From Novipirellula caenicola (lineage in GTDB: Bacteria > Planctomycetota > Planctomycetia > Pirellulales > Pirellulaceae): a stretch of 64,000 nucleotides of DNA. Below, one piece after another: positions 7,665 to 16,635 of this stretch; position 1 is the stretch's first letter, and each line of letters opens with the position of its first letter. The stretch is from positions 434,001 to 498,000 of the forward strand of contig NZ_BAABRO010000003.1 in the NCBI RefSeq assembly GCF_039545035.1, in the 5' to 3' direction. Made by a program: the position numbers and the translations under genes. The notes under the pieces were generated by a model. The model did not search any database. It was not told where the DNA came from and saw nothing but the letters and a program-made list of their open reading frames with translations.

Positions 7665-9476
7665 CTACCAACCCATCAAGCTGATCAGCGAATCGGTCAA
7701 CGAGCTGACCGGGGCCGATGGTTCGGTGTAAGTCCACATGTTGCGAAGCAAATCGGTCATCAACATCCCGCCCAAGCTGAGAACGCCGATGATCATCACA
7801 AGTGTCAAGCATTGCAGCAATGTGAATGGCACTTCGTAAGTGCTAACCGCAGTTGGCCCGCTGGCGGTTTTGGTGCGTGTCGCGGTCGAGGTGATTCCGA
7901 CCCCTTCGGCAGCCACTTCCTCGCCTTCGACAAACCCTTCTTCGACCGGCGCGGCTTCGGCATCAAAGGCGTCACCGCCGAATGCATCGGCGTCGCCAAA
8001 CGCATCGCCACCTAAATCGACGGGCTCGCCGATCAATTCGGAATCTTCGACTTCGATAACCTGGGAATCGCTGTCGATTTCGGATTCTAATCCGATGCCC
8101 GAAGGCGACAATTGGAACTCTTCGTCGGCTTGGAAATCGACCATCGATCCGTCCCCGCCGACTCCCGACGCACTGCTGCCGATCCCGCTGCCGTGCGAGA
8201 TTTCGCCACCAAGGTCGAGTGCGGAAACGCTGCTACCAGCCAAATCGAGCGGTTCGCTTTCAAGTGACAATCCGCTATCCGATGGGCTCATCAAATTGAT
8301 GCCGCTGTCCCCGGCAACCGACAAATCATGTTCGGCACTGTCGATCACCAGATCGTCATCGTCGTCGGCAATCAGCAAATCGTCGTCATCGTCAAGCGAA
8401 AGGGCGTCATCGCCACCAGGGATCACGGCACCCGAGCTAAGCGCACCAAGCCCGAGGCTGCTTCCCAATCCCGAGGACGCAAGCAGATTTTCGCTGTCGC
8501 CCGAGATCAATCCGCTGCCGCCCTGCTCTGCACCCAGCAGATCAAGCTCACTTAAAACGTCGCCGCTGAGTCCCATCGACGATGGCTTGTTGCCGGTCGC
8601 GGGCGAATCAAGTTCGTCCATCAATTCCAAGCTGCTCATCCCCGACGACTTAAGCTCGGAGCCGCCCTTGGACTTCGTCGGCACGTCGTCCTCGAGGATG
8701 TCCAACTCGCTGTCGTCGGCGCCGATGACAATGTCATCACTGTCTTCTTCGCTGATCGGAGCAAAACTGAGGTCGCTGCCCTCGTCGATTCCGCTGCCGA
8801 CAATGTCACTGCCTAGGTTGATGCCTGATTCGGACGCCAACACGTTGGTGGGTTCGGAATCCAAAAGTTCTTTTAGTTCGGCATCGGTGACTGGACCGGT
8901 GCTGCCCGCATTGGGTTCGATCGACAGATCGATTTGTGCCGAGTCGTGACTGATCGCAGGTTCGGCAAGGCTCAGTTCGCCCGAATCAATCTCGAGTGGT
9001 TCTTTCTTGACTTCGAGGTCCCCGTCGTCTGTGTTGATATCAGCAAGGTCGCCGAGCAGATCGTCGCTGTCGCTAGCGACCAGCGCGACGTCGCTGCCCA
9101 CATCACTGCCGCCGGTGATCAAGTTCACATCGCTACCCGAACCGCTGGTCGATGGCTCGATGCCAAGTTCGACATCGCTACCGCTGCCGTCGCCTGCATC
9201 GGCGTCGTCACCGCCAATGATGTTCGATCCGCTGCCAAGCGAAAGACCCGATCCAAAATCCATCTCGCTGACAAGATCACCCGATCCGCCAAGCAAATCG
9301 CCTGAATCCCGATCCGCCAGCTCATCGGCGAGCCGAGCGATTTCGTTTTCAGGAAATTTCCAGCTCGCTCCGTCGCGGAATCCTCGGATTTCACCTTGGC
9401 TGCGAAGCTCGACCAAACGGTCGGTCGGAATGCCTAGCTTTTTCGCAGCGTCTTCGAGGGAGAGATAATCGGCCAT
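7665..9476 (-). CDS. Excisionase-type HTH protein with long acidic region and C-terminal membrane anchor
   Basis: The start at 9476 (MADYLSLEDAAKKLGIP) is preferred over the in-frame ATG 60 bases upstream because it begins exactly at the domain; a GGAG lies ~15 nt upstream. Residues 1-48 form a MerR/excisionase-like helix-turn-helix (SLEDAAKKLGIPTDRLVELR, then a GxxRGFRDGASWKF wing). Residues ~50-490 are a low-complexity Ser/Asp/Gly/Leu region with recurring GSGSDV, DDDDDLLIADDDDDL and SGLGSSLGLG motifs and no predicted fold. Around residues 540-575 there is a hydrophobic segment, LLQCLTLVMIIGVLSLGGML. The DNA-binding-type head, acidic spacer and membrane tail suggest either a membrane-tethered regulator or an HTH fold used for another purpose. 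Total 603 residues; pathway unknown. Confidence 0.82.
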   Translation of the reverse strand: MADYLSLEDAAKKLGIPTDRLVELRSQGEIRGFRDGASWKFPENEIARLADELADRDSGDLLGGSGDLVSEMDFGSGLSLGSGSNIIGGDDADAGDGSGSDVELGIEPSTSGSGSDVNLITGGSDVGSDVALVASDSDDLLGDLADINTDDGDLEVKKEPLEIDSGELSLAEPAISHDSAQIDLSIEPNAGSTGPVTDAELKELLDSEPTNVLASESGINLGSDIVGSGIDEGSDLSFAPISEEDSDDIVIGADDSELDILEDDVPTKSKGGSELKSSGMSSLELMDELDSPATGNKPSSMGLSGDVLSELDLLGAEQGGSGLISGDSENLLASSGLGSSLGLGALSSGAVIPGGDDALSLDDDDDLLIADDDDDLVIDSAEHDLSVAGDSGINLMSPSDSGLSLESEPLDLAGSSVSALDLGGEISHGSGIGSSASGVGGDGSMVDFQADEEFQLSPSGIGLESEIDSDSQVIEVEDSELIGEPVDLGGDAFGDADAFGGDAFDAEAAPVEEGFVEGEEVAAEGVGITSTATRTKTASGPTAVSTYEVPFTLLQCLTLVMIIGVLSLGGMLMTDLLRNMWTYTEPSAPVSSLTDSLISLMGW

Positions 9477-9629
9477 GGGTGTTCTTTGGCTCCGGTAAAT
9501 CGCAGTGCGAAATTCAGGATGGGCGAATAGGGACAAGCGGTCTGGATCGTCGCAGACCGGTCAAAATCAGAAACTGTTGAATTGTGGGTTACGACTAGAC
9601 GCCTATTGTGCCTCAAATTACCTATTTTG

Positions 9630-10148
9630 CTACTTTTTACCCTTATTCATTTGACGAATTTCTTCGGGTAGGGGCGAAGTGGCATTGAGCTGAAGCGAAA
9701 AGTCCGCGTCGATCGGCCGGCTACTCATCAGCCGAATCGTTCCCGATCTATCAATATGATACACAGCCATCCAAGATTTTCCGGTATCGATTAGCGTAAT
9801 TGTCTGACTTCCCGAGCCGTCAGAATGGGAAAAACCGATCATGTCGCCTGCCGCACCCACTTGATAGGGGCGAGCATTGGCCTGGTTGACCACCCCCAGC
9901 ACCTTCTCGGCTTGGCCACCCGAAAGACCGGGCTCGGTGAAACCCGGCGTTTCTGGTGAACCAGGTTCTGGCGAAGCAGGAAATGCATCTGTCGGGGGGG
10001 ATGTTGATGGCGGTTGGCTGAAGACGTACGACGTCGCGGCAAACACCACGCTGCCGAACAAGAGAATTCGCAGCGGTAGATTTGCTTGCAAACGTGGCAG
10101 AAATGGGGTCTGCGAAGCGATCGAGGCAGTTTTAGGGCGGTTTGGCAT
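9630..10148 (-). CDS. Small membrane-anchored exported protein, unknown function
   Basis: The start at 10148 (MPNRPKT) is preferred because GAGGAAG lies immediately upstream on the coding strand; an ATG at 10181 is also possible. A single hydrophobic segment (ILLFGSVVFAATSYVFSQ) after a basic N-terminus acts as a signal anchor or signal peptide. A Pro/Ser/Glu linker follows (PPSTSPPTDAFPASPEPGSP), then a ~90-residue domain with a possible beta fold (TITLIDTGKSWMAVYHIDRSG). The protein ends EEIRQMNKGKK. It lies 153 bp upstream of the HTH/acidic gene on the same strand and may form a unit with it. I do not recognise the family. Confidence 0.7.
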   Translation of the reverse strand: MPNRPKTASIASQTPFLPRLQANLPLRILLFGSVVFAATSYVFSQPPSTSPPTDAFPASPEPGSPETPGFTEPGLSGGQAEKVLGVVNQANARPYQVGAAGDMIGFSHSDGSGSQTITLIDTGKSWMAVYHIDRSGTIRLMSSRPIDADFSLQLNATSPLPEEIRQMNKGKK

Positions 10149-10318
10149 CTTCCTCGCCTGATGTTTTGATGAGGGATTCATTGCGTGGGGGGGATTTCCG
10201 AAAAGTTCCGCCCCCGCGGACATCCTAGTGCTTTGCTGCGGCAGATTGTAGTCCGACCATGGCCTGCGGCCGCAGGCAGAGCGTCCGGCTTCGGCAAATC
10301 GCAACCCGACGTGTCAGT

Positions 10319-10366
10319 TTTGATGTTGCACGTTTTTCACAATTTGATGTTGCACGTTTTTCACAA
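10319..10366 (+). repeat. Tandem 24-bp duplication
   Basis: Two exact copies of TTTGATGTTGCACGTTTTTC plus CACAA, abutting at 10319-10342 and 10343-10366. A degenerate single copy precedes the related element at ~62457. Confidence 0.85.
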
Positions 10367-10426
10367 CCCGAAGCGTCAGCGAGGGAATCTCGTTATTTTC
10401 TCGGTCCCTCGCTCACGCGTCGGGTT
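10365..10426. repeat. Palindromic repeat (family C), copy 1
   Basis: Arms 10365-10386 and 10405-10426 pair over 22 bases with two mismatches (AACCCGAAGCGTCAGCGAGG pairs with CCTCGCTCACGCGTCGGGTT). A degenerate copy lies at ~62476-62533. It sits in the 519-bp gap 10149-10667 between divergent genes, where I see no protein gene. Confidence 0.8.
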
Positions 10427-10667
10427 TAGGGCGGCGATGGCTCGGCGACCTCGTAAATTACGCGGCTTTCCAACCCTCGCGGTCACTTTGGCTGACCGCC
10501 GGTGGCAAAATCTATCGATTGGGTGAAGTGGCATGGTCGAAACGGTCGATCCTTTTGTAATGAGTACCGCAGATGTGCGCGCACTCGTGTCGCCGAGCCT
10601 ATTTGGGGCTCGTCGATGCCGCTGAATCGCTACTGGCAAGTTGAACTCAACCACCGAGGCTCGAGTC

Positions 10668-12182
10668 GTGAACCGCAAGCAAAACGACGTATCCCAGCAT
10701 TCACCTAAACCGGTGTCCACCCACGGCATGTCCTGGGGGGCACTCGGAATCGTGTTTTCTGGAGTGCTATACGCCGGCGTCTATGCCAGTGGCTGGGCAC
10801 CGCTGGAACGTTATTTTCTTGGGCATCCGGTTGCCGTGGCTGCAACCGTGTTGTTCTGTGTCGCGGTGGCGGTGCTGCTGGGCAAGTTCTGCCAGACCTC
10901 GGTTCAGTGGAATACGCTCTCGGCGATCCGCGATGAAGATTTGTTGCCCACAGGCCATGACAAGACGTTGGCGCAGCGATGGCGGAAAAAACATGACGCC
11001 GGGCACGTCGCCAGTGAGTGGTTGACGCAGCTGCGTGAATTGCCCGCTCGCACACGATCCAGTTTGCTGCTGCGGCGATTGGAAGAATTGCTAACCCGTC
11101 AAAGCCAACGCGGTAGCACCAAGAATCTTTCCGATGATTTGCGTGAACTGTCCGGTCGCGATGCGGATGCCGCATACGACTCGTTTGGTTTGGTGCGAAT
11201 CATCGTTTGGGCGATTCCGATGCTGGGCTTCTTGGGCACGGTCATTGGCATCACGCAAACGCTCGGCGGACTCGATTTTTCTGATGGGACCGCCGCCGTC
11301 GATCGACTCAAAAGCGGGTTGTACGTGGCGTTTGATACCACCGCACTCGGTTTGGTGTTGTCGGTCGTTTCGATCTTTTTGCAATTTCCCATTGAACGCA
11401 GCGAACAGCGATTGTTGTCGGCGATCGATGCTCGCGTTGGACATTTGGTCTCGGATTCGCTCCCCAGCGATGATGCGGCCGATGACCAGATCGCGATGAT
11501 TACCGATCTTTGCGAAGGCATTCGCATCGCCATCGCGACCTCCATCGAGTGTCAATCGAATCTGTGGCGACAAACGATCGATGAGGCCAAAGATCATTGG
11601 AAGAGCGTGCATGAAAGCGATTCCAACAAGATTGCCGAAGCCTTTGAAAACACCCTTCGTCCGGCGCTGAAAGAACACGCCAGCGTGCTGGATGATTCGG
11701 CTCGTTTGGCTAGCGATCGCTGGGAACAACAATGGCAAATGTGGTTGGACGCCACGTCGCACCAAACCAAGTTGATGTCGGTTCACCAGGAATCGCTGCA
11801 GAACCAATACGAATCGCTCGCTGAACTAAACGAACGAGCCGCCGCGGTGGCCACAATGCAGAAATCGATTGACGCGACACTGCATCAATTGAGCGAAACC
11901 AACGTTGCGATCGATCGCAGCATCCAAGCTTCGGCGGGGGATGGAATGGCCGACGCGATGCGAGTCCTTGCTCGCGCCGTGGACGTGTTGACCACACGGT
12001 TGCCGGCGGCTGCGAGTGGATCGTTGCCCGCTACCAAGCCAGCCTTTGATGCCAACGCCAACGCCAATGTCGATGGCAACGGAAGCATCGATCCAAACGG
12101 AAGCATTGAGCAGCGGATTGATCAGGCACATCGTGACGGAAAAACGCTTCGTGATTCGCATAAAGTAAGGCGTGCAGCATGA
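10668..12182 (+). CDS. MotA/TolQ/ExbB-type proton channel protein with long C-terminal tail
   Basis: Inner-membrane ion channel subunit that would drive a partner by proton or sodium flow. The GTG at 10668 is preferred (GAGG ~9 nt upstream); a TTG at 10641 is the alternative. Two N-terminal spans (residues ~22-70) are followed by a cytoplasmic segment. The family signature pair of spans comes next: IIVWAIPMLGFLGTVIGITQ and GLYVAFDTTALGLVLSVVSI (~170-235). About 270 further residues form a helical, Gln/Glu-rich cytoplasmic tail ending in a Gly/Asn-rich linker. This is longer than ExbB or TolQ. The stop overlaps the next ATG by ATGA, so the two are translationally coupled. The partners are the two single-span proteins downstream. 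The tail recalls ZorA, but no other Zorya gene is present. Confidence 0.88.
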   Translation: MNRKQNDVSQHSPKPVSTHGMSWGALGIVFSGVLYAGVYASGWAPLERYFLGHPVAVAATVLFCVAVAVLLGKFCQTSVQWNTLSAIRDEDLLPTGHDKTLAQRWRKKHDAGHVASEWLTQLRELPARTRSSLLLRRLEELLTRQSQRGSTKNLSDDLRELSGRDADAAYDSFGLVRIIVWAIPMLGFLGTVIGITQTLGGLDFSDGTAAVDRLKSGLYVAFDTTALGLVLSVVSIFLQFPIERSEQRLLSAIDARVGHLVSDSLPSDDAADDQIAMITDLCEGIRIAIATSIECQSNLWRQTIDEAKDHWKSVHESDSNKIAEAFENTLRPALKEHASVLDDSARLASDRWEQQWQMWLDATSHQTKLMSVHQESLQNQYESLAELNERAAAVATMQKSIDATLHQLSETNVAIDRSIQASAGDGMADAMRVLARAVDVLTTRLPAAASGSLPATKPAFDANANANVDGNGSIDPNGSIEQRIDQAHRDGKTLRDSHKVRRAA

Positions 12183-14425
12183 GTGGGCGAGGTCGCCAAC
12201 AACTTTCGCCGACCTTGTTCCCCTTTCTCGCCGTTCTTGTTTGCACCCTTGGAACGTTGATTCTTTTTCTGGCTTTGGTCGCTCAAGATTCAACACAAAA
12301 GGTAAAGCGGCAAGTCGAGGAAGAGGCCAAGGCCCAGGCGAACGTGGCACAAGCGGAATCAGAATCGCCGGTCGCCAGCGGATTAACGTCTGCTGCGGTC
12401 GACGCGATGATCGCCGAAGAAGAGTTTCGCGTTTCGCAGTTGGTCGCGTTCCGTGATGCCCAGGCCGCGGACGTCGAACAGCGGCGTGATCAATTGACTC
12501 ATCTCGAGGACCATTTGCGTCGTATTCGCGACGAGCTGAAACGGCTCAGCGAGGAAGTCAAACAGGCGACTGGGGAAGCCGAGGCCAATCCGATCGACGA
12601 GGCTAGCGTTGCGGCGCTGCGCGAACGGTTGCAAGCCGAAGAGCAATCGTTGGTTGAACTAAAAGAACAAGTTCAAAACCAATCACCGCGTATTGTCATC
12701 GTTCCACACAAAGGCCCCAATGGCACCGATCGCCGCCCCATCTATCTCGAATGTACGGCGAAGGGACTCGTGATTTGGCCCGAGGGAGTGCTGATTCCGA
12801 TGAAGGGGCTGCGTGATTCCCAAACCGGTGCCAACCCGATCGACGAGGCGCTTCGTGTCGCTCGCCATCATGTGATGCAAAACTATGGCGATACCGTTCC
12901 GCCCTACCCGTTACTTGTCGTTCGCCCCGAGGGCTATGCGTCCTACCACTTGTCGCGGATGGCGCTCGGCGATTGGGATGATCAATTCGGCGTTGAACTG
13001 ATTCCAGACGAAGTCGAATTAGCGATCCCCAATGCGGACCCCAATTTGAAGAACCGAATGGACGAGGCAATTCAATCGGCGATCGCTCGCCAGCGAACGG
13101 TGGCAACACGCGAAGCGATTGCGTTTGGCGAAAAGCGAACCGGGAAACCTCGTCCGCTCTCGGCCAAAGATCTTGATATGCAAGCTCAATCCAGCGGCTA
13201 TGAAACGGTGCGTGGCGTGCCGACAAGCGGGTGGGATCTGAGCAAGGGGACACCGTACAACGTCAATCAATCGGGATCATCCCAGCGACGTGGCTCGACG
13301 ACGACCAACGTGCCAAGCGATGCGAATCAATCCGCAGCGATCAGTGCGCGAGAGCTTGCACAACTCGAAGACGAGATGCGGCGAAGTGCGGCTGAAATGC
13401 GAAATTCCAGTGGCGTCGGCGGTGATGCCGGTACCGCAGCGTTGTTGCTAGGGAACCCCAGTGGCAATGCCCCTGCGAAGAACGGCACGTCAAGCATGTC
13501 TTCGTCCGGCAGCGACACGAGCGGATTGGGGACCCAAGGTTCCGCTTCGAGCGATCCACCGAGCTTGCTGGCATCGCCGACGGGTGACGCGCGAATGAGC
13601 GATCTGTTGAATCAAACCCACGGACGGCCCGAATCGGGCAGCGGCGCGAAATCAAACGCGGGTGGGATGTCACTGACACTTCCCTCCGGTGCAAGTGGAT
13701 CGTCAACCGCTGGGGAAAACATGGCTCATTCCGACGCCAATCCGAGTGCGGGAGAATCGGCCCGTTCCTCAGGTTCCGGATCGGGTTTGACCATGCCTAG
13801 CTATGCGGCCAACGGTCCCGACGGCGTCTCCAAAGGAGATGCCGCATCACAAGATGCCGCGTCCGGTGATGCGGCGTTTGACGGTAGCACGCAGTCACCG
13901 CGAGCCAGTGGCGGTACCTCCGGTTCACAGGCTGCGGGACAAGCGTCGGCGTCGGGATCATCCCAGGCCGGCGCGTCCAGTGGTAGTGCGGGAGCGGGTG
14001 GTTCATCGCAACCGCCGGCCGAAGGGCAAATCGCCGGAAGTGCACCGCCTCAGAATCCTAACCTGGTCAAACCCAATAAACGCGACTGGGCATTGCCTGA
14101 GTCGGTGGCGCAATCGCGAGGCAATTCAATCGTGCGAACCATCCGGGTTGTTTGCGATGAAGGCCAATTTGTGCTGCTCGGATCGGCATTCACGGGGGGC
14201 ACCGAAGTGTTCGGATTCACCGACAAACCGGTCTCCACCGCGACGTTTGAATTGGCAACGGCCGTCCGCGATCGCATTGATCAGTGGGGGCCCGCGTTAC
14301 CCGGAGGACGTTGGTCACCGGTGCTCGATGTCGAAGTCATGCCAGGCGGAGAAGCTCGCTTCGAGCAGCTTCGCGAATTGATGCAAGGTAGCGGCGTCGA
14401 AGTCGTTGGGAAGGTGGCACAATGA
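12179..14425 (+). CDS. Single-span coiled-coil partner of the MotA-like channel
   Basis: The protein starts in a 4-base overlap with the channel gene. An N-terminal membrane span (LFPFLAVLVCTLGTLILFLA) lacks the Asp that ExbD/TolR/MotB use for ion transfer. Residues ~40-165 are a charged coiled coil. Residues ~170-300 form a compact domain (RIVIVPHKGPNGTDRRPIYL, then LLVVRPEGYASYH). A long Ser/Gly/Ala low-complexity region fills ~390-620. The last ~110 residues form a second alpha/beta-looking domain (IVRTIRVVCDEGQFVLLG). It is 748 residues long and has no OmpA-like peptidoglycan-binding motif. It is probably a periplasmic stator or effector unique to this module; function unknown. Confidence 0.82.
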   Translation: MSGRGRQQLSPTLFPFLAVLVCTLGTLILFLALVAQDSTQKVKRQVEEEAKAQANVAQAESESPVASGLTSAAVDAMIAEEEFRVSQLVAFRDAQAADVEQRRDQLTHLEDHLRRIRDELKRLSEEVKQATGEAEANPIDEASVAALRERLQAEEQSLVELKEQVQNQSPRIVIVPHKGPNGTDRRPIYLECTAKGLVIWPEGVLIPMKGLRDSQTGANPIDEALRVARHHVMQNYGDTVPPYPLLVVRPEGYASYHLSRMALGDWDDQFGVELIPDEVELAIPNADPNLKNRMDEAIQSAIARQRTVATREAIAFGEKRTGKPRPLSAKDLDMQAQSSGYETVRGVPTSGWDLSKGTPYNVNQSGSSQRRGSTTTNVPSDANQSAAISARELAQLEDEMRRSAAEMRNSSGVGGDAGTAALLLGNPSGNAPAKNGTSSMSSSGSDTSGLGTQGSASSDPPSLLASPTGDARMSDLLNQTHGRPESGSGAKSNAGGMSLTLPSGASGSSTAGENMAHSDANPSAGESARSSGSGSGLTMPSYAANGPDGVSKGDAASQDAASGDAAFDGSTQSPRASGGTSGSQAAGQASASGSSQAGASSGSAGAGGSSQPPAEGQIAGSAPPQNPNLVKPNKRDWALPESVAQSRGNSIVRTIRVVCDEGQFVLLGSAFTGGTEVFGFTDKPVSTATFELATAVRDRIDQWGPALPGGRWSPVLDVEVMPGGEARFEQLRELMQGSGVEVVGKVAQ

Positions 14426-15477
14426 GCGGATCCAAACGTAACCGAACCGCCTTTGAACTCGGGCATGATGCGTTTCTGGACATCATCGCGAACTTGGTCG
14501 GTGTCTTGATCATCTTGGTGGTGGTGCTAGGCACGCAATCCTCGAAGGTGATTGAAGAGATCAAAGAGCAATCGAATCTCGAAAACGAGTTCGTTCAGGT
14601 CGACCCTTCCGAGTCGCCTGCCAGCGAGCATCAACTCGAAACCTTGGCAAGCTACTCCATGCGAGCGGCCTCGGCACAATCCGATTCGGATCGTCTCGAA
14701 GCCACGGTGAAACGTTTTGATCGCCAAATCGAAACTCGCCAACAGCAGCGTGACGCGATGCTGGACCTGTTGACCGAAGCCAAAGCGGCTTGGGAAGCCG
14801 AGCAAGTCAAATTCGACAAGCAGGCGACTCAACTTGCAAAGCGGAACCGCGAATACGATGAAATGATCAAGCGGATGAACGAATTGCAAGGCGAACGCGA
14901 GCGAATCGAAGGACAGGAAGCACCGGTGGTTGCCGTCCAGCATTTGCCCACGCCGATGGCGAAGAAAGCGTTCGGCGATGAAGTCTATTTTCGGCTCAAG
15001 GGCAATCTGTTGTCGGTCGTTCCGCAAGTCGCATTGTTCAAATCAGTGCGAGATGCCTGTGTGCCCGATCTGCGAACATCGCGAACTGGGTTGATCAAGT
15101 CAGCGGTCGGGCCGATTCGCGGCTATGTTTGTCGCTTTGTGATGAACAAAGAACAGGAGATGATTCGCATCAATGGGCAAGTCGGGATTCGTGCGACGAT
15201 TGAACCAGTGCGATTAAGCATCGAGCCGCTCGAAGAACCGATTGGTCAACCGCTAGACGAAATGATGCTCGAGGGCAGCGATTTGCATGTGGAATTGGCC
15301 GGCCGTGATCCCGCGACCACCACCGTGGTCGTGTATGTCTATCCCGACAGCTTTGCAGAGTTTCGTCGGTTGAAAGAGTATTTCTATTCGCGTGGCTTTG
15401 CCACCGACGGAAAGCCAATGCAAATGGATGGCGGCATCACGTTTGCCGAAGGCATGCCCGACACGATCGCGCAGTAG
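14422..15477 (+). CDS. ExbD/MotB-like single-span partner of the channel
   Basis: The ATG overlaps the previous stop (ATGA), making the third gene of a coupled trio. The single N-terminal span FLDIIANLVGVLIILVVVLG has Asp at residue 20 at its start, the position of the ion-carrying Asp in ExbD, TolR and MotB. A coiled coil follows (residues ~50-165, for example KRFDRQIETRQQQRDAMLDL), then a ~180-residue periplasmic domain with mixed strands ending in VVVYVYPDSFAEFRRLKEY. There is no OmpA domain. With a channel protein and an Asp-bearing span, the trio has the minimum parts of a rotary or push motor. Substrate unknown. Confidence 0.82.
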   Translation: MSGSKRNRTAFELGHDAFLDIIANLVGVLIILVVVLGTQSSKVIEEIKEQSNLENEFVQVDPSESPASEHQLETLASYSMRAASAQSDSDRLEATVKRFDRQIETRQQQRDAMLDLLTEAKAAWEAEQVKFDKQATQLAKRNREYDEMIKRMNELQGERERIEGQEAPVVAVQHLPTPMAKKAFGDEVYFRLKGNLLSVVPQVALFKSVRDACVPDLRTSRTGLIKSAVGPIRGYVCRFVMNKEQEMIRINGQVGIRATIEPVRLSIEPLEEPIGQPLDEMMLEGSDLHVELAGRDPATTTVVVYVYPDSFAEFRRLKEYFYSRGFATDGKPMQMDGGITFAEGMPDTIAQ

Positions 15478-15495
15478 CATCGACCGCGTTACCCA

Positions 15496-15585
15496 GTAGC
15501 GAAAGCCGTCAACGGCTTGTTGTTTTAGTCGTACGATGGACTTCCTAGTCCGTCGAATCCACCATTGACGGACTAGGAAGTCCAT
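15496..15585. repeat. Composite palindromic repeat (families A and D)
   Basis: A family A-like head (GTAGCGAAAGCCGTCAACGG, from 15496) is followed by the 44-bp family D unit (15519-15562). Bases 15536-15554 and 15567-15585 form a perfect 19-bp hairpin with a 12-nt loop. It sits between convergent genes and could stop transcription from both sides, but has no T run. Further family A-like sequence lies at 15625-15641. Confidence 0.85.
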
Positions 15586-15682
15586 CCTGCACCCCTTGCC
15601 GCAGGAACCTTCATTAAATCAACAAGCCGTCAAGACTTTCGTTCGCCCTGGGACCCCTGACGAAGCTCACACGCGACCTGCG

Positions 15683-16570
15683 CTACACGCGGGCCATCGA
15701 GATGATTCGCCGCTGGCCGCTGAGATCTTTGATGAATCGCAGGTCGCCGAGGGCGGGTGTTACTTCGACGAGTTCTTCGCACAGTTCGGCGATCATCGGG
15801 CTGATTTCAATGATCAATCGGCCGCCGACTTCCAACCGCTCAGGTGCGGTTTCAAGCAACCGTTTGATGACGTCCATCCCATCGATCCCGGCGACCAGCG
15901 CTTCGCGAGGTTCGTGATCACGTACCGTCGGATCAAGCTGCTCGTATTCGGACTCGCTGACGTACGGCGGATTGCTGCAGATGATGTCAAACGTGGATGG
16001 TTCGCCAACGGATTCAAACAGATCGCTGTGCACAAAGCGAACGGTATCGGTGACGTCGAGCTGTTCCGCATTCCAAGTCGCGATTTTTAACGCTGGCTCG
16101 CTCAGATCGATCGCGGTGATCTCGGCGTTTTTGATGTTTTTGGCCAACGTGATCGCGATCGCGCCGCTGCCGGTGCCAACATCGGCAATGCGGATCGGTC
16201 GGTCGCTGATCTTCATCGCCTTGGCGACATCGAGTGCCTCGATCACCAGATGTTCCGTTTCCGGACGTGGGATCAACACGTTTTCATCCACGCGAAAACG
16301 GAGCGAATAGAATTCGCGATAGCCGACCAATTGAGCCACCGGGGTGCCTTCGCCACGCCGGCGAATCATCTCGCGAAACGCCACGCGTTGCTCTTCGGTC
16401 GGGACTTCGCTGAACGCGGTGTACAGTTCAATCCGCGCGCAATCGCGGGCGTGAGCGAGCAAGACTTCGGCATCAAGCCGAGGTGATTCGCTTCCCCGGC
16501 TTTTGAAAAAATTGGTGGTCCACTCCAACAGTCGTAGCACCGTCCACGGCTCTTCCTTGGTGTCCGACAT
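15683..16570 (-). CDS. prmC: Release factor glutamine methyltransferase PrmC
   Basis: Methylates the Gln of the GGQ motif in release factors RF1 and RF2, using S-adenosylmethionine. The N-terminal helical domain (~1-100) precedes a Rossmann methyltransferase with the SAM-binding IADVGTGSGAIAITLA and the catalytic NPPY (residues ~198-201). The C-terminal INPM-type element appears as LIIEISPM. Length (295) fits the family. It lies 65 bp downstream of prfA, its own substrate gene, which supports the call. Confidence 0.96.
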   Translation of the reverse strand: MSDTKEEPWTVLRLLEWTTNFFKSRGSESPRLDAEVLLAHARDCARIELYTAFSEVPTEEQRVAFREMIRRRGEGTPVAQLVGYREFYSLRFRVDENVLIPRPETEHLVIEALDVAKAMKISDRPIRIADVGTGSGAIAITLAKNIKNAEITAIDLSEPALKIATWNAEQLDVTDTVRFVHSDLFESVGEPSTFDIICSNPPYVSESEYEQLDPTVRDHEPREALVAGIDGMDVIKRLLETAPERLEVGGRLIIEISPMIAELCEELVEVTPALGDLRFIKDLSGQRRIISMARV

Positions 16571-16635
16571 GGGGTTTCCTTTTCGATAGGGCGAGTCAAC
16601 GCCGCGTGAGAAGCAAAAACGAAACGATGCTGCGA

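Noticed and set aside
7840-8949. 369-codon plus-strand Ser/Pro-rich ORF opposite the acidic region
   Set aside because: It mirrors the low-complexity Ser/Asp codons of the minus-strand gene and has no start context.
10668-15477. Zorya-type anti-phage system
   Set aside because: The channel has a long tail as ZorA does, but neither partner has the peptidoglycan-binding domain of ZorB, and no ZorC, ZorD or ZorE gene is nearby.
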